The notes below the pieces were generated by a model. The model had not been told where the DNA came from, made no database searches, and was given only the letters and a program-made list of their open reading frames with translations. From Ulvibacter antarcticus (GTDB lineage Bacteria > Bacteroidota > Bacteroidia > Flavobacteriales > Flavobacteriaceae): a stretch of DNA of 64,000 bases. Positions 18,611-28,582 of this stretch are shown here, piece after piece (position 1 is the stretch's first letter; the number at the start of each line of letters is the position of its first letter). The translations under genes were made by a program, and so were the position numbers. Location: contig NZ_REFC01000012.1 in NCBI RefSeq assembly GCF_003688405.1, forward strand, positions 62,001 through 126,000, written 5' to 3'.

Positions 18611-19636
18611 CTATAGAAAAGCATTGAACATCTCTCTTAGTGCCGGGTCTGAAGGTCTGGGTGCGCTGGCATCTACGATATTTCCACTAGGATCGACCAA
18701 GATAAAACGTGGAATTCCGTTTATTTTATAATCTGTGATAAATTTAGACTTCCAACCTTCAGGTGCAAAGATTTGAATACCTCCAAGGCTTTTGTCTTTT
18801 ACCATGGCTTTCCAGTTTTCATTTGCTAATTCCCATGATCCTTTGTGGCTTCGGTCATCGTCAATTGACATGCTTACAAAGGCAATGTTTTTTCCGTGAT
18901 AATCTTTTTCAAGTTTTTTTAGGGAAGGAATTTCGGCTTTACATGGACCGCACCAAGTTGCCCATACGTCTATATAAGCGAATTTTCCTTTCAGATCGGA
19001 CATTGAAGTTTTAGAACCATTTATATTCTCATAACCTTCAAAAGTAGGCGAGGGGGCTCCTTTTGGCAGATCTTTTTTAATTGCAAGAATACTTGCGTAA
19101 TATCCCTTCGTCCCTTCAATCATCGGATCTACGCCCCTTAAACTTTGATTTATCACCAACGTATCTAAATTTTTCGATCCGTTTATAAATTCTGTTATTT
19201 CAGTTTTGATAGACGACATGCTTGTGTTTAATTCTTTTTCAGTCATACTATCAAAGTTCTTATCCATTTGCTTCTCTTCAAAAAGAGATTTTTCTGCTAA
19301 GAAATTACTGTTTTCAGATCCTATTCCAGTGTATTTCGCTGTCTCATCGAACATTTCAGTATCTAGAGTCATATAGATATCATATCCGTTTTGGAGATAA
19401 ATATTTGTCGATTCTCTTCCATCATAGAAATTATAAATGCCTGGTGTCACTTTAAGTGTGTCTTTAAAGCTTCCGTCTTCTTTTAAAGCTATGGATTTAG
19501 AGAAGTCTCGTGTTCTTATGGTGATGGAATCACCGTATTTATTGGTAATCTTACCTGAAAAAGTAACAAAGTCTTTAGGCTCTTCTTTACACGCTATTAT
19601 TGAAATAGCAGCTAATAATAAAAGTAGTTTTTTCAT
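18611..19636 (-). CDS. TlpA-like thioredoxin-fold lipoprotein with DUF4369-like N-terminus
   Basis: Start set at the ATG at 19636 (MKKLLLLLAAISIIACKEEP) rather than the TTG two codons upstream. A lipobox (SIIAC) makes it a lipoprotein. The N-terminal ~90 residues form a beta-rich domain like DUF4369 (FSGKITNKYGDSITIRT); the C-terminal AhpC-TSA/redoxin domain has the active site WATWCGPCKAEIP (Cys229, Cys232) and a cis-Pro region (INGIPRFILVD). It is likely a periplasm-facing disulfide reductase of the kind abundant in Bacteroidota; its partner is unknown. It is a single-gene unit ending at the terminator at 18493-18522. Confidence 0.88.
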   Translation of the reverse strand: MKKLLLLLAAISIIACKEEPKDFVTFSGKITNKYGDSITIRTRDFSKSIALKEDGSFKDTLKVTPGIYNFYDGRESTNIYLQNGYDIYMTLDTEMFDETAKYTGIGSENSNFLAEKSLFEEKQMDKNFDSMTEKELNTSMSSIKTEITEFINGSKNLDTLVINQSLRGVDPMIEGTKGYYASILAIKKDLPKGAPSPTFEGYENINGSKTSMSDLKGKFAYIDVWATWCGPCKAEIPSLKKLEKDYHGKNIAFVSMSIDDDRSHKGSWELANENWKAMVKDKSLGGIQIFAPEGWKSKFITDYKINGIPRFILVDPSGNIVDASAPRPSDPALREMFNAFL

Positions 19637-19717
19637 GATCAAGTTTAGTTAAGACTACAAAAATACAAGATAATCACTAGGTTGATAAAAATTAGTAAAA
19701 CCTTAACTAGAATTTGG

Positions 19718-19725
19718 TACTTTTG
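19718..19725 (+). promoter_or_regulatory. Candidate -7 element of hutH
   Basis: TACTTTTG matches the Bacteroidota -7 consensus TAnnTTTG exactly and ends 17 bp before the hutH start, giving a very short leader. A TTG at the expected -33 distance is not obvious. Confidence 0.45.
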
Positions 19726-19742
19726 CGAAAACAACCCTTCGC

Positions 19743-21254
19743 ATGCAGGAATTACATTACATAAGCGCTGACATACTCGATTTGCCTACAATTTTTGATA
19801 TAATTGAGATGGATAAAAAGCTGGAACTTTCAGAAGAAGCTTTGTTGAATGTTAAGAAGTCTAGGGAGTATTTGGCTGCAAAAATTAAAGATAATGAAAC
19901 ACCGATATACGGTATAAACACTGGATTTGGCTCGCTTTGTGATGTCAAAATATCTTCGGAAAACCTTTCCAAATTGCAGGAAAACTTAGTGATGTCGCAT
20001 GCTTGTGGAACTGGAGAATATGTACCTAAAACTATAATAAAATTGATGCTTTTGCTGAAAATTCAGTCTTTGAGTTATGGCTATAGTGGCGTACAGATTG
20101 AGACAATTCAGCGACTCATCGATTTTTACAATAATGATGTACTTCCTGTGATTTACACACAAGGTAGTTTAGGAGCATCAGGAGATTTAGCTCCATTAGC
20201 TCATTTATCGCTTCCGTTAATTGGGAAGGGTAAAGTTTATGATGGTGATGATATTGTGTCTTCAGAAAAAATTCTTAAAAAACACAACTGGGAACCGATT
20301 ACTTTGATGGCAAAAGAAGGACTGGCATTGCTTAATGGGACTCAATTTATGAGTGCTTATGGAGTTTATTGTTTGTTGAAAAGCTTCAAGTTATCTTATT
20401 TGGCAGATTTAATTGGATCAGTTTCCATAGATGCATTTAATTGTAATATGAGTCCGTTTAATTCCTTGGTACATCTGGTGCGACCACATAGAGGTCAGGT
20501 AAAAACGGCCGAACAGGTATTAGAGTTTTTAACAGATAGTGAAATAGGAGCTTCCGAAAAAGTGAATGTCCAGGATCCTTATTCTTTTAGATGTATTCCT
20601 CAGGTTCATGGTGCCACCAAAGATACTCTTGCTTTTGTGAGACGAACTTTAAAAACGGAAATGAACTCGGTTACTGATAATCCAAATATCTTTATTAAGG
20701 AGGATCTCATAATTTCGGGTGGAAACTTTCACGGACAGCCGTTGGCTCTGTCACTTGATTATTTAAGTATTGCTATGGCCGAGCTTGGTAGTATTTCAGA
20801 AAGACGAACTTATCAATTGGTTTCCGGGCTTCGAAATCTTCCGGCCTTTCTTGTCAATAATCCAGGTCTTAATAGTGGATTTATGATTCCTCAGTATACT
20901 GCTGCCGGAATTGTAAGTCAGAACAAACAATTGGCAACGCCTGCTTCTGTGGATTCGATAGTATCTTCGAACGGGCAGGAGGATCATGTGAGTATGGGTG
21001 CCAATGCAGCGACAAAATGTTTACGGATTGTGGATAATATTGAAACAATTCTAGCTATCGAGCTAATGAACTCTTCACAGGCACTTGCATTTAGAGCTCC
21101 TCTAAAGTCGTCTCCTTTTGTTGAATCCTTTATATCATCTTTTAGAGAAGTGTCTCCATTTGTTACAGAAGACAGAATATTGGCAAATGATATTCATGCA
21201 TCTATTGAGTTTCTTCAATCGCTCAATATTGATAAGGAATTATTGTTTAATTAA
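19743..21254 (+). CDS. hutH: Histidine ammonia-lyase (aromatic amino acid lyase family)
   Basis: 503 residues, full length. The MIO cofactor triad Ala145-Ser146-Gly147 lies in GSLGASGDLAPLAH; Tyr56 in PIYGINTGFGSL is the second catalytic region. The selectivity position reads NLVMSHACG (Ser85-His86), the histidine-lyase pattern, unlike the HL pair of tyrosine lyases. It deaminates L-histidine to urocanate. hutU, hutI and hutG are not adjacent, so it is either part of a scattered hut pathway or used for another purpose. Its 3' end overlaps the convergent 126-residue gene by 4 bp. Confidence 0.88.
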   Translation: MQELHYISADILDLPTIFDIIEMDKKLELSEEALLNVKKSREYLAAKIKDNETPIYGINTGFGSLCDVKISSENLSKLQENLVMSHACGTGEYVPKTIIKLMLLLKIQSLSYGYSGVQIETIQRLIDFYNNDVLPVIYTQGSLGASGDLAPLAHLSLPLIGKGKVYDGDDIVSSEKILKKHNWEPITLMAKEGLALLNGTQFMSAYGVYCLLKSFKLSYLADLIGSVSIDAFNCNMSPFNSLVHLVRPHRGQVKTAEQVLEFLTDSEIGASEKVNVQDPYSFRCIPQVHGATKDTLAFVRRTLKTEMNSVTDNPNIFIKEDLIISGGNFHGQPLALSLDYLSIAMAELGSISERRTYQLVSGLRNLPAFLVNNPGLNSGFMIPQYTAAGIVSQNKQLATPASVDSIVSSNGQEDHVSMGANAATKCLRIVDNIETILAIELMNSSQALAFRAPLKSSPFVESFISSFREVSPFVTEDRILANDIHASIEFLQSLNIDKELLFN

Positions 21255-21631
21255 GCAACAGTAGTGTCTTTGATGATATGTTTTGCCCAATAAATTGCTT
21301 CATCCAATGTTTCAAATTGTTGAAATGGTTTTTTTAGAAAAATTTTTTCAACCTCCACATTAGACATGTTTATCGCTTCTTTTGTCACCACAGCAAAAGC
21401 AACTAAATTTTTGATTTTTGACGTTTCGATGTATATTTTTGGATCGACCGAATAAGAATTTACTCTATTAGTAATATAGGCAAAAGGCTTATTTTTAAAG
21501 TATTTATTAGCAACATTGATAAGTTCATTATTGTATTCCGGAATCACAATGATTCCCTCTTTCATTGTAGTCACAATATAAAAATCAAAAATTTCGACTT
21601 TACCAAATTCAAATTGTAAAACTGTTGTCAT
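21251..21631 (-). CDS. Hypothetical protein, STAS/SpoIIAA-like size and pattern
   Basis: 126 residues, no signal peptide, alternating beta/alpha pattern (IFDFYIVTTMKEGIIV, then KPFAYITNRVNSYSVDP, NLVAFAVVTKEA and a C-terminal helix ETLDEAIYWAKHII). This layout resembles small STAS/SpoIIAA-like single-domain proteins often found in Flavobacteriaceae, but I recognise no specific family. It ends inside the last codons of convergent hutH (4-bp overlap). Function unknown. Confidence 0.7.
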   Translation of the reverse strand: MTTVLQFEFGKVEIFDFYIVTTMKEGIIVIPEYNNELINVANKYFKNKPFAYITNRVNSYSVDPKIYIETSKIKNLVAFAVVTKEAINMSNVEVEKIFLKKPFQQFETLDEAIYWAKHIIKDTTVA

Positions 21632-21777
21632 CGTGGGGGTTAGTTAGATGGTTCAAATATATTCGCTTGTTATACAGTAAGTTATTACTATTTTCTTTTA
21701 CATCGTAATCATTTCTCTATTTTTGTGATTATATTATCCTTTTTAACTTAAATTATTATAAAATAATATTTTTTTCA

Positions 21778-22665
21778 ATGTATAAATTTTTCCCATTCAT
21801 ATTAGCTTTAGTATCTACTTCTCTCTTTTCGCAGGCATACAAACCCTTACTGGATAATGTAAATGAATGGCAGTTTACTACCTGTAATTTTGGGTGTCTT
21901 ACCGATAAGTATTTTACAGATGGTGATACAATTGTCGATGGCAATACTTTTAAAATTCTTGACGGATTTCATTATATATCGCGAACGTTTTTGTTGCGAG
22001 AACAGGTCCCGGAAAGAAAAGTCTTTATGACATTTGCTTCTTCTTCTGGAAATACAGAGTACTTATTGTACGATTTCTCAATGGAAGTAGGGGATTCAAT
22101 CGATATGAAAAACCCAATTAGTCCTTTTATAACTGATGCCGGTTATTATGAAGTCGATTCTATAATACCTAGACCTTTAGTGGATGGAAACGACTACCGA
22201 CATTTCTATTTGTCTCCAACACTTTCGAACACAATTAGCACAGACAATGCTGTATGGGTAGAAGGAGTTGGCTCCATGTCATTAATCAATGCTCCTGGAG
22301 GATTTCCAGATATTAATGAAGTAGGTAATTTGAGTTGCTTTTTTAAAGATGGGGAGTTGTTTTACTCTAATCTGGATTCGATTAGCGGATGTGTTTCTAT
22401 CCTCGATCTAACCGAAATTGGTGCTCCATTGCGTGACCTTATAGTGTCAACCTCTCTTTCAGAAGGGATAGGTTTAATGTCGAATGCTTCGGAAGTTAAA
22501 TATGTAGATATTTTTGATCTAAGTGGTAGGAGGGTGCAATCGATTAGTAATAGCGCTAGTCCAACTCTTGTCTTAGATTTTTCTAATCTTCAGGCGGGTG
22601 TTTATTTGTTGGTTGCATATAACAATCGCTTTCAAAAGCGCAGCTTTAAAGTTGTGGTAGATTGA
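21778..22665 (+). CDS. Secreted protein with C-terminal T9SS type A sorting domain
   Basis: 295 residues. A signal peptide (MYKFFPFILALVSTSLFSQA) is followed by a beta-rich body with no recognised enzyme motif and, from about residue 215, a typical type IX secretion (Por) sorting domain: YVDIFDLSGRRVQSI, LDFSNLQAGVYLLVAY and a closing RSFKVVVD. It should be exported through the outer membrane by T9SS and released or anchored at the surface. The passenger region (~20-210) contains four Cys residues. The specific role is unknown. The gene stands alone between convergent or divergent neighbours. Confidence 0.85.
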   Translation: MYKFFPFILALVSTSLFSQAYKPLLDNVNEWQFTTCNFGCLTDKYFTDGDTIVDGNTFKILDGFHYISRTFLLREQVPERKVFMTFASSSGNTEYLLYDFSMEVGDSIDMKNPISPFITDAGYYEVDSIIPRPLVDGNDYRHFYLSPTLSNTISTDNAVWVEGVGSMSLINAPGGFPDINEVGNLSCFFKDGELFYSNLDSISGCVSILDLTEIGAPLRDLIVSTSLSEGIGLMSNASEVKYVDIFDLSGRRVQSISNSASPTLVLDFSNLQAGVYLLVAYNNRFQKRSFKVVVD

Positions 22666-22674
22666 TTTAACTTA

Positions 22675-23004
22675 CTAATTAGCGCAGTTTACACATTTTA
22701 CAACCTGTGGCATAAGTAGAAGTCTTCCTAAAGGAATTGGCTGTTTGCAATTTCGACAAATTCCGAAGTCGGTATCATCAATTTTTGATAGTGCTACTTT
22801 TAAATTGTTGAGTTTTAATTCTGCTTTTCTAAAGGCAACGTCATTAATACTTTTATTGTTAATAGCGTCCATTCTAGAAACCCTGCCAATTGCATTTTCG
22901 GGTGAAATGGGTTTAGTAAGTTCTCGGTATTCTATTACTTTTTGTTCGGTAATTATTATTTCTTCCTTGATTCTTGATTCGATTACGCTTTTATCCATCA
23001 TCAT
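22675..23004 (-). CDS. TraR/DksA-type C4 zinc-finger protein
   Basis: 109 residues: a helical N-terminal part and a C-terminal four-cysteine finger, Cys83-x2-Cys86 and Cys104-x2-Cys107 (GICRNCKQPIPLGRLLLMP.VVKCVNC). This is the DksA/TraR zinc-finger signature, and the proteins reach into the RNA polymerase secondary channel. It lacks the full-length DksA coiled coil with its DxxDxA tip, so a DksA function is not certain; AIGRVSRMDAI may be a degenerate tip. There are three consecutive ATGs at the start and the third is as likely as the first. Convergent with the T9SS gene, 9 bp apart. Confidence 0.8.
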   Translation of the reverse strand: MMMDKSVIESRIKEEIIITEQKVIEYRELTKPISPENAIGRVSRMDAINNKSINDVAFRKAELKLNNLKVALSKIDDTDFGICRNCKQPIPLGRLLLMPQVVKCVNCAN

Positions 23005-23148
23005 ATTAAATGTTCAAACAATAACTTTTTCTGAAAAGTTCTAAACACCTAATGTACAATATTTTTAAAGGTTTTAAATTTCTATTTCTTAGATTCTACC
23101 AATATCTTTCACTTCGGAAAGCACTTGATTCCCTTCAAATAATCGTAT

Positions 23149-23182
23149 AAAAAAAGAGCATCCTGTATAAAAGGATGCTCTT
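23149..23182 (-). terminator. Rho-independent terminator of clpC
   Basis: Minus-strand stem AAGAGCATCC / GGATGCTCTT (10 bp) with a 9-base loop and a long T-run, starting 22 bp after the clpC stop. Confidence 0.9.
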
Positions 23183-23204
23183 GTAAACTATTCCGAAGAA
23201 ACTA

Positions 23205-25757
23205 TTAAGATTCAGTCGGTTTTTTCTGCTTTTTGATCTTAATGGTAAGCTCATTGGTCTTTTCATCAAGATCCATCGTGATAGCATCACCTTCCTGAAG
23301 GTTCGAATTTATAATCTCTTCAGCCAAAGCATCTTCAATATATTTTTGAATAGCTCGTTTTAAAGGTCTTGCACCATAGTCCTTATCGAAACCTTTATCG
23401 GCTATGAAATCCTTAGCTTTATCAGTTAATTTTAAGGTATACCCCAGATCTTTAATTCTCATAAACAATTGATCCAGTTCAATATCGATAATCTTGTGAA
23501 TATCTGCTCTATCTAAAGTATTAAAGACCATCACGTCATCAACACGATTCAGAAATTCCGGAGCGAATGCTTTTTTCAATGCATTCTCGATGATACTTTT
23601 AGAATTCGCATCTGCCTGACTTTCCTTTGCAGAAGTTCCGAAACCAACACCTTGTCCAAAATCCTTTAATTTTCTTGCTCCAATATTTGAAGTCATGATA
23701 ATAATCGTATTTCTAAAATCGATAGTACGTCCAAGGCTATCGGTAAGATGACCATCATCTAATACTTGAAGCAGCATATTAAATACATCTGGATGCGCCT
23801 TTTCAATTTCATCTAATAATACAACCGCGTATGGCTTTCTTCTTATCTTTTCGGTAAGTTGACCACCTTCTTCATATCCTACATATCCCGGAGGAGCTCC
23901 CACCAATCTGGAAATAGCAAATTTCTCCATGTATTCACTCATATCGATACGCACTAATGCAGTGTCCGAATCGAACAATTCACGCGCTAATACCTTCGCT
24001 AACTGTGTTTTACCAACACCCGTTTGCCCTAAGAAAATAAATGATCCGATAGGTTTATTTGGATCTTTCAATCCAGCTCTGTTACGCTGAATGGCTTTCA
24101 CCACTTTAGCTACAGCTTCATCTTGCCCAATTACTTTTCCTTTAATTCTATCCGGCAACTTTGCAAGTTTGTTGCTTTCAGTCTGTGCAATTTTATTCAC
24201 AGGAACACCAGTCATCATTGAGACCACTTCGGCCACATTGTCTTCTGTCACCTCTTCTCTATGCAATTTAGATTCGGTTTCCCAGGCTTCTTGAGCCGTA
24301 GCAAGTTCCTTTTCTAAATTCTTCTCATCATCTCTTAGCTTGGCAGCCTCTTCGTATTTCTGTTTTTTAACAACCGAATTCTTCAATTCACGAACCTCTT
24401 CCAGTTTAGATTCTATTGTTAAAATCTTTTCCGGCACATTGATGTTCGTTATATGAACCCGTGATCCTGCTTCATCTAAAGCATCAATAGCCTTGTCCGG
24501 TAAAAATCGTTCAGTCATATATCGGTTCGTCAACTTTACACAAGCAACAAGAGCCGCATCAGTATAAGTCACGTTGTGATGTGATTCGTATTTATCTTTT
24601 ATATTCTGAAGAATCTCTATGGTTTCCTCAACAGTTGTAGGTTCTACTAGTACTTTCTGAAAACGACGCTCTAAAGCACCGTCTTTTTCTATATATTGAC
24701 GATATTCGTCCAAGGTAGTGGCACCAATACATTGAATTTCTCCTCTTGCCAGAGCTGGTTTAAACATATTTGAAGCATCCAGAGAGCCTGTAGCTCCACC
24801 GGCACCAACTATAGTGTGAATTTCATCTATGAAAAGGATGATGTCTTCATTCTTTTCAAGTTCGTTCATTACTGCTTTCATACGTTCCTCGAACTGACCA
24901 CGATATTTTGTACCTGCGACCAAACTTGCAAGATCAAGAGTTACTACTCTTTTATCATATAATATACGTGAAACTTTACGTTGAATAATTCGTAACGCTA
25001 GTCCTTCAGCAATTGCCGATTTTCCTACTCCAGGTTCTCCGATGAGCAACGGATTGTTCTTTTTTCTTCGGCTTAGGATTTGTGAAACTCTTTGTATTTC
25101 ACTTTCACGACCCACTACGGGATCGAGTTTTCCTTCTTCAGCCATTACGGTAAGATCTCTTCCAAAATTATCCAAAACCGGAGTCTTGGATTTTTTATTG
25201 GTTTTAGTTCCACCACTTGTGAATAGGTTTTCCTTCTCGTTTTCTTCAGACGCTGCGTCATCTTCATTCGAAAATGATTCGGACGTAGGGCTGTCTATAT
25301 AATCTTCGTCGTTTGCAATCATTAGTTTAAATTGGTCTTTAACTCCATCATAATCTACCTTCATTTTGTTTAATAGTTTTGTGGTAGGGTCGTTTTCATT
25401 CCGAAGAATACATAATAACAAATGAGCAGTATTAATAGAAGAGCTTTGAAATAACTTTGCCTCAAGAAAAGTTGTCTTCAGCGCTCGTTCTGCCTGTCTT
25501 GTTAAATGTAAATTCTTTTTGTCGTTACCACCAATACCACCGCTCGGATTGGCAGGACTCAATATTTCCACCTTACGGCGCAAATGGTTTAGGTCCACAT
25601 CCAATGCATTTAATATAGTAACTGCTTTGCCATTTCCATCTCTCAATAAGCCTAACATTAAATGCTCAGTACCAATAAAGTCGTGGCCTAAGCGCAGAGC
25701 TTCCTCCTTACTATAAGCAATTACATCTTTTACTCTAGGTGAAAAATTATCATCCAT
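23205..25757 (-). CDS. clpC: ATP-dependent Clp protease ATP-binding subunit ClpC
   Basis: 850 residues with two N-terminal Clp_N repeats (FSPRVKDVIAYSKEEALRLGHDFIGTEHL..), two AAA+ modules with Walker A motifs GEPGVGKSAIAEG and GQTGVGKTQLAK, an intervening UVR-type helical stretch (SVVKKQKYEEAAKLRDDEK) and a C-terminal ClpB-D2 small domain. The UVR region separates ClpC from ClpA and ClpB. It unfolds substrates for ClpP. No ctsR or mcsAB genes are nearby. It is transcribed divergently from gyrA across a 260-bp AT-rich gap. Confidence 0.95.
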   Translation of the reverse strand: MDDNFSPRVKDVIAYSKEEALRLGHDFIGTEHLMLGLLRDGNGKAVTILNALDVDLNHLRRKVEILSPANPSGGIGGNDKKNLHLTRQAERALKTTFLEAKLFQSSSINTAHLLLCILRNENDPTTKLLNKMKVDYDGVKDQFKLMIANDEDYIDSPTSESFSNEDDAASEENEKENLFTSGGTKTNKKSKTPVLDNFGRDLTVMAEEGKLDPVVGRESEIQRVSQILSRRKKNNPLLIGEPGVGKSAIAEGLALRIIQRKVSRILYDKRVVTLDLASLVAGTKYRGQFEERMKAVMNELEKNEDIILFIDEIHTIVGAGGATGSLDASNMFKPALARGEIQCIGATTLDEYRQYIEKDGALERRFQKVLVEPTTVEETIEILQNIKDKYESHHNVTYTDAALVACVKLTNRYMTERFLPDKAIDALDEAGSRVHITNINVPEKILTIESKLEEVRELKNSVVKKQKYEEAAKLRDDEKNLEKELATAQEAWETESKLHREEVTEDNVAEVVSMMTGVPVNKIAQTESNKLAKLPDRIKGKVIGQDEAVAKVVKAIQRNRAGLKDPNKPIGSFIFLGQTGVGKTQLAKVLARELFDSDTALVRIDMSEYMEKFAISRLVGAPPGYVGYEEGGQLTEKIRRKPYAVVLLDEIEKAHPDVFNMLLQVLDDGHLTDSLGRTIDFRNTIIIMTSNIGARKLKDFGQGVGFGTSAKESQADANSKSIIENALKKAFAPEFLNRVDDVMVFNTLDRADIHKIIDIELDQLFMRIKDLGYTLKLTDKAKDFIADKGFDKDYGARPLKRAIQKYIEDALAEEIINSNLQEGDAITMDLDEKTNELTIKIKKQKKPTES

Positions 25758-26017
25758 ACACGTTCTTCCTATGCCTCTAAAATTAATAAAATTACCTACA
25801 TAAAGGCAAAAACTATTCCTTTATTAATACAATAGTAGTAAAAGGACAAAAAAACTTACGTATTTCAAAGGATAACTGTTGATAGTTATTAACGGTTTTC
25901 ACGGCGATATTTGTTAATAAATTCGTGAATAATGCATATCTAAAAACCTTCCTAAACCTTCAAAATAGTGTATCTTGCCTCATTAGTTTTATAACCTATA
26001 ATTAAAGAAAATATTTT

Positions 26018-28567
26018 ATGGCTGAAGGAGAAAAAGTAATCCCTATCAACATCGAAGATGAAATGAAATCGGCTTATATCGATTATTCGATGTCGGTCAT
26101 TGTGTCACGTGCTTTGCCAGATGTTAGAGATGGTATGAAGCCTGTGCACAGACGTGTTCTTTTCGGTATGCATGAACTTGGAATTAGAGCCACAGGAGCA
26201 CATAAAAAATCTGCCAGAATTGTGGGAGAGGTACTAGGAAAGTATCACCCGCATGGAGATACTTCAGTTTATGATGCGATGGTGCGTATGGCGCAGGAAT
26301 GGAGTTTACGATATATGTTGGTCGATGGACAAGGTAACTTTGGTTCGATTGATGGTGATAGTCCGGCAGCAATGCGTTATACGGAAGCCCGTATGCAGAA
26401 GATTTCCGAAGATATGCTTGCAGATATTGATAAGGAGACTGTAGATCATCAACTAAATTTCGATGATACGCTACAAGAGCCTACAGTTTTGCCTACAAGA
26501 GTTCCCGGTCTATTAATAAACGGAGCATCAGGAATTGCAGTTGGGATGGCTACAAATATGCCACCGCATAACCTAACGGAAGTTATTAATGGAACGATCG
26601 CCTATATCGAAAATAACGATATCGAGATTGATGAATTAATGCAACACATAAAAGCACCCGATTTTCCAACTGGAGGGGTTATTTATGGTTATGAAGGGGT
26701 TAAGGATGCATTTCATACAGGAAGAGGACGCGTGGTTATGCGTGCTAAAGCAACTTTTGAAGAAGTTCAAGGAAGAGAATGTATAATCGTTACAGAGATT
26801 CCTTATCAGGTGAATAAGGCAGACATGATTAAAAAAACTGCCGATCTTGTAAACGATAAAAAGATTGAAGGAATCTCGAACATTCGCGACGAGAGTGATA
26901 GAAATGGAATGCGAATTGTATACATCCTTAAAAGAGATGCAATTCCTAATATAGTATTGAACATGCTGTTTAAATACACAGCGCTTCAATCGAGTTTTAG
27001 TGTTAATAATATTGCGTTGGTAAAAGGCCGACCTCAGATGTTAAATCTGAAACAGCTCATCCACTATTTTGTTGAACACCGTCACGAAGTAGTAGTAAGA
27101 CGGACAGAATATTTACTTCGGAAGGCAAAGGAACGCGCACATATATTAGAAGGTTTAATAATTGCGTCAGATAATATTGACGAAGTTATCCGCTTAATTA
27201 GAGGGTCAGCCAATGCAGATGAAGCGAGAGAAGCATTAATAAAAGCGTTCGATCTTTCAGAAATACAGGCGAAGGCGATAGTTGAAATGCGATTACGTCA
27301 ATTAACCGGTCTGGAACAAGACAAACTTCGTACAGAGTATGAAGAATTGATGAAGACTATCGAAGATTATGAAGATATTCTTGCGAGAGAAGATCGCCGA
27401 ATGGCCATTATAAAAGAAGAGCTTGAGGAAATAAGAAGCAAATATGGTGATGAGCGTCGTTCTGTGATTGAATATGCAGGGGGTGATGTGAGTATTACAG
27501 ATCTTATTGCAGATGAACAGGTGGTACTAACAATTTCTCATGCTGGATACATAAAAAGAACTTCATTAACAGAATATAAAACTCAAAATAGAGGAGGAGT
27601 TGGGCAAAAAGCTACAGCTACACGAAATGAAGATTTCTTAGAACATCTGTTTATTGGTACAAATCACCAGTATATGTTGTTCTTCACTCAAAAAGGAAAG
27701 TGTTTCTGGATGCGTGTATTTGAAATTCCTGAAGGCAGTAAAACTTCCAAGGGACGGGCTATTCAGAATTTAATAAACATCGAACCGGATGACAAGGTAA
27801 AAGCATTTATCTGTACTCAGGATCTTAAGGATGAAGAATACATCAATAAGCATTATGTGATTATGGCTACCAAAAATGGGCAGGTTAAAAAGACGCCTTT
27901 AGAGCAGTATTCGCGACCAAGAACCAATGGTATTAATGCAATCACTATTAAAGACAATGACGAATTGCTTGAAGCTAAGTTGACTACAGGTGACAGTCAG
28001 GTGATGTTAGCGCTTCGTTCTGGTAAAGCCATTCGATTCGAAGAAGGTAAAACACGACCTATGGGAAGAAATGCTTCAGGAGTTCGTGGAATTACTTTAG
28101 CCGACAAAAATGATGAAGTAATAGGGATGATTGCCGTAGACGATAAAGAGTCTAATATTCTGGTGGTATCAGAAAATGGCTATGGAAAGCGCTCTAACAT
28201 AGATGACTATCGTATTACCAATCGTGGTGGTAAAGGTGTAAAAACTATTAATGTTACCGAAAAAACAGGTAAATTAGTAGCGATAAAGAATGTTACGGAT
28301 GAGGATGACTTGATGATCATCAATAAATCCGGAATTGCAATTAGAATGGCTGTAGCAGATCTACGAGTTATGGGACGTGCAACTCAAGGAGTACGACTTA
28401 TTAAAGTGAGAGGAGATGATTCTATTGCTGCAGTTGCCAAGGTAATGCCAGATGATGAGGAATTGGAAGTATTAGAAGGCGAATCGGAAGATGGTACTAC
28501 TATTGATAATTCGGATGATGGCACTAATATTGATAATGATGAGACACAAACTGAAACTGAAGAATAA
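26018..28567 (+). CDS. gyrA: DNA gyrase subunit A
   Basis: 849 residues. The catalytic tyrosine is Tyr121 in [10 protein letters not shown]. The quinolone-resistance region reads [12 protein letters not shown], so the E. coli Ser83 position is Thr82 here and Asp87 is Asp86. The C-terminal beta-pinwheel carries GyrA-box-like QNRGGVG and NRGGKG repeats, which favour GyrA over ParC. The tail (last ~45 residues) is strongly acidic and contains the short internal repeat DGT(T/N)IDN. It introduces negative supercoils with GyrB, which is not in the window. A TPR gene follows 15 bp downstream. Confidence 0.96.
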   Translation: MAEGEKVIPINIEDEMKSAYIDYSMSVIVSRALPDVRDGMKPVHRRVLFGMHELGIRATGAHKKSARIVGEVLGKYHPHGDTSVYDAMVRMAQEWSLRYMLVDGQGNFGSIDGDSPAAMRYTEARMQKISEDMLADIDKETVDHQLNFDDTLQEPTVLPTRVPGLLINGASGIAVGMATNMPPHNLTEVINGTIAYIENNDIEIDELMQHIKAPDFPTGGVIYGYEGVKDAFHTGRGRVVMRAKATFEEVQGRECIIVTEIPYQVNKADMIKKTADLVNDKKIEGISNIRDESDRNGMRIVYILKRDAIPNIVLNMLFKYTALQSSFSVNNIALVKGRPQMLNLKQLIHYFVEHRHEVVVRRTEYLLRKAKERAHILEGLIIASDNIDEVIRLIRGSANADEAREALIKAFDLSEIQAKAIVEMRLRQLTGLEQDKLRTEYEELMKTIEDYEDILAREDRRMAIIKEELEEIRSKYGDERRSVIEYAGGDVSITDLIADEQVVLTISHAGYIKRTSLTEYKTQNRGGVGQKATATRNEDFLEHLFIGTNHQYMLFFTQKGKCFWMRVFEIPEGSKTSKGRAIQNLINIEPDDKVKAFICTQDLKDEEYINKHYVIMATKNGQVKKTPLEQYSRPRTNGINAITIKDNDELLEAKLTTGDSQVMLALRSGKAIRFEEGKTRPMGRNASGVRGITLADKNDEVIGMIAVDDKESNILVVSENGYGKRSNIDDYRITNRGGKGVKTINVTEKTGKLVAIKNVTDEDDLMIINKSGIAIRMAVADLRVMGRATQGVRLIKVRGDDSIAAVAKVMPDDEELEVLEGESEDGTTIDNSDDGTNIDNDETQTETEE

Positions 28568-28582
28568 ATTAAACTCACAAAA

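Noticed and set aside
25971-25977. gyrA -7 element TATCTTG
   Set aside because: One base short of TAnnTTTG and no -33 partner at the right distance.
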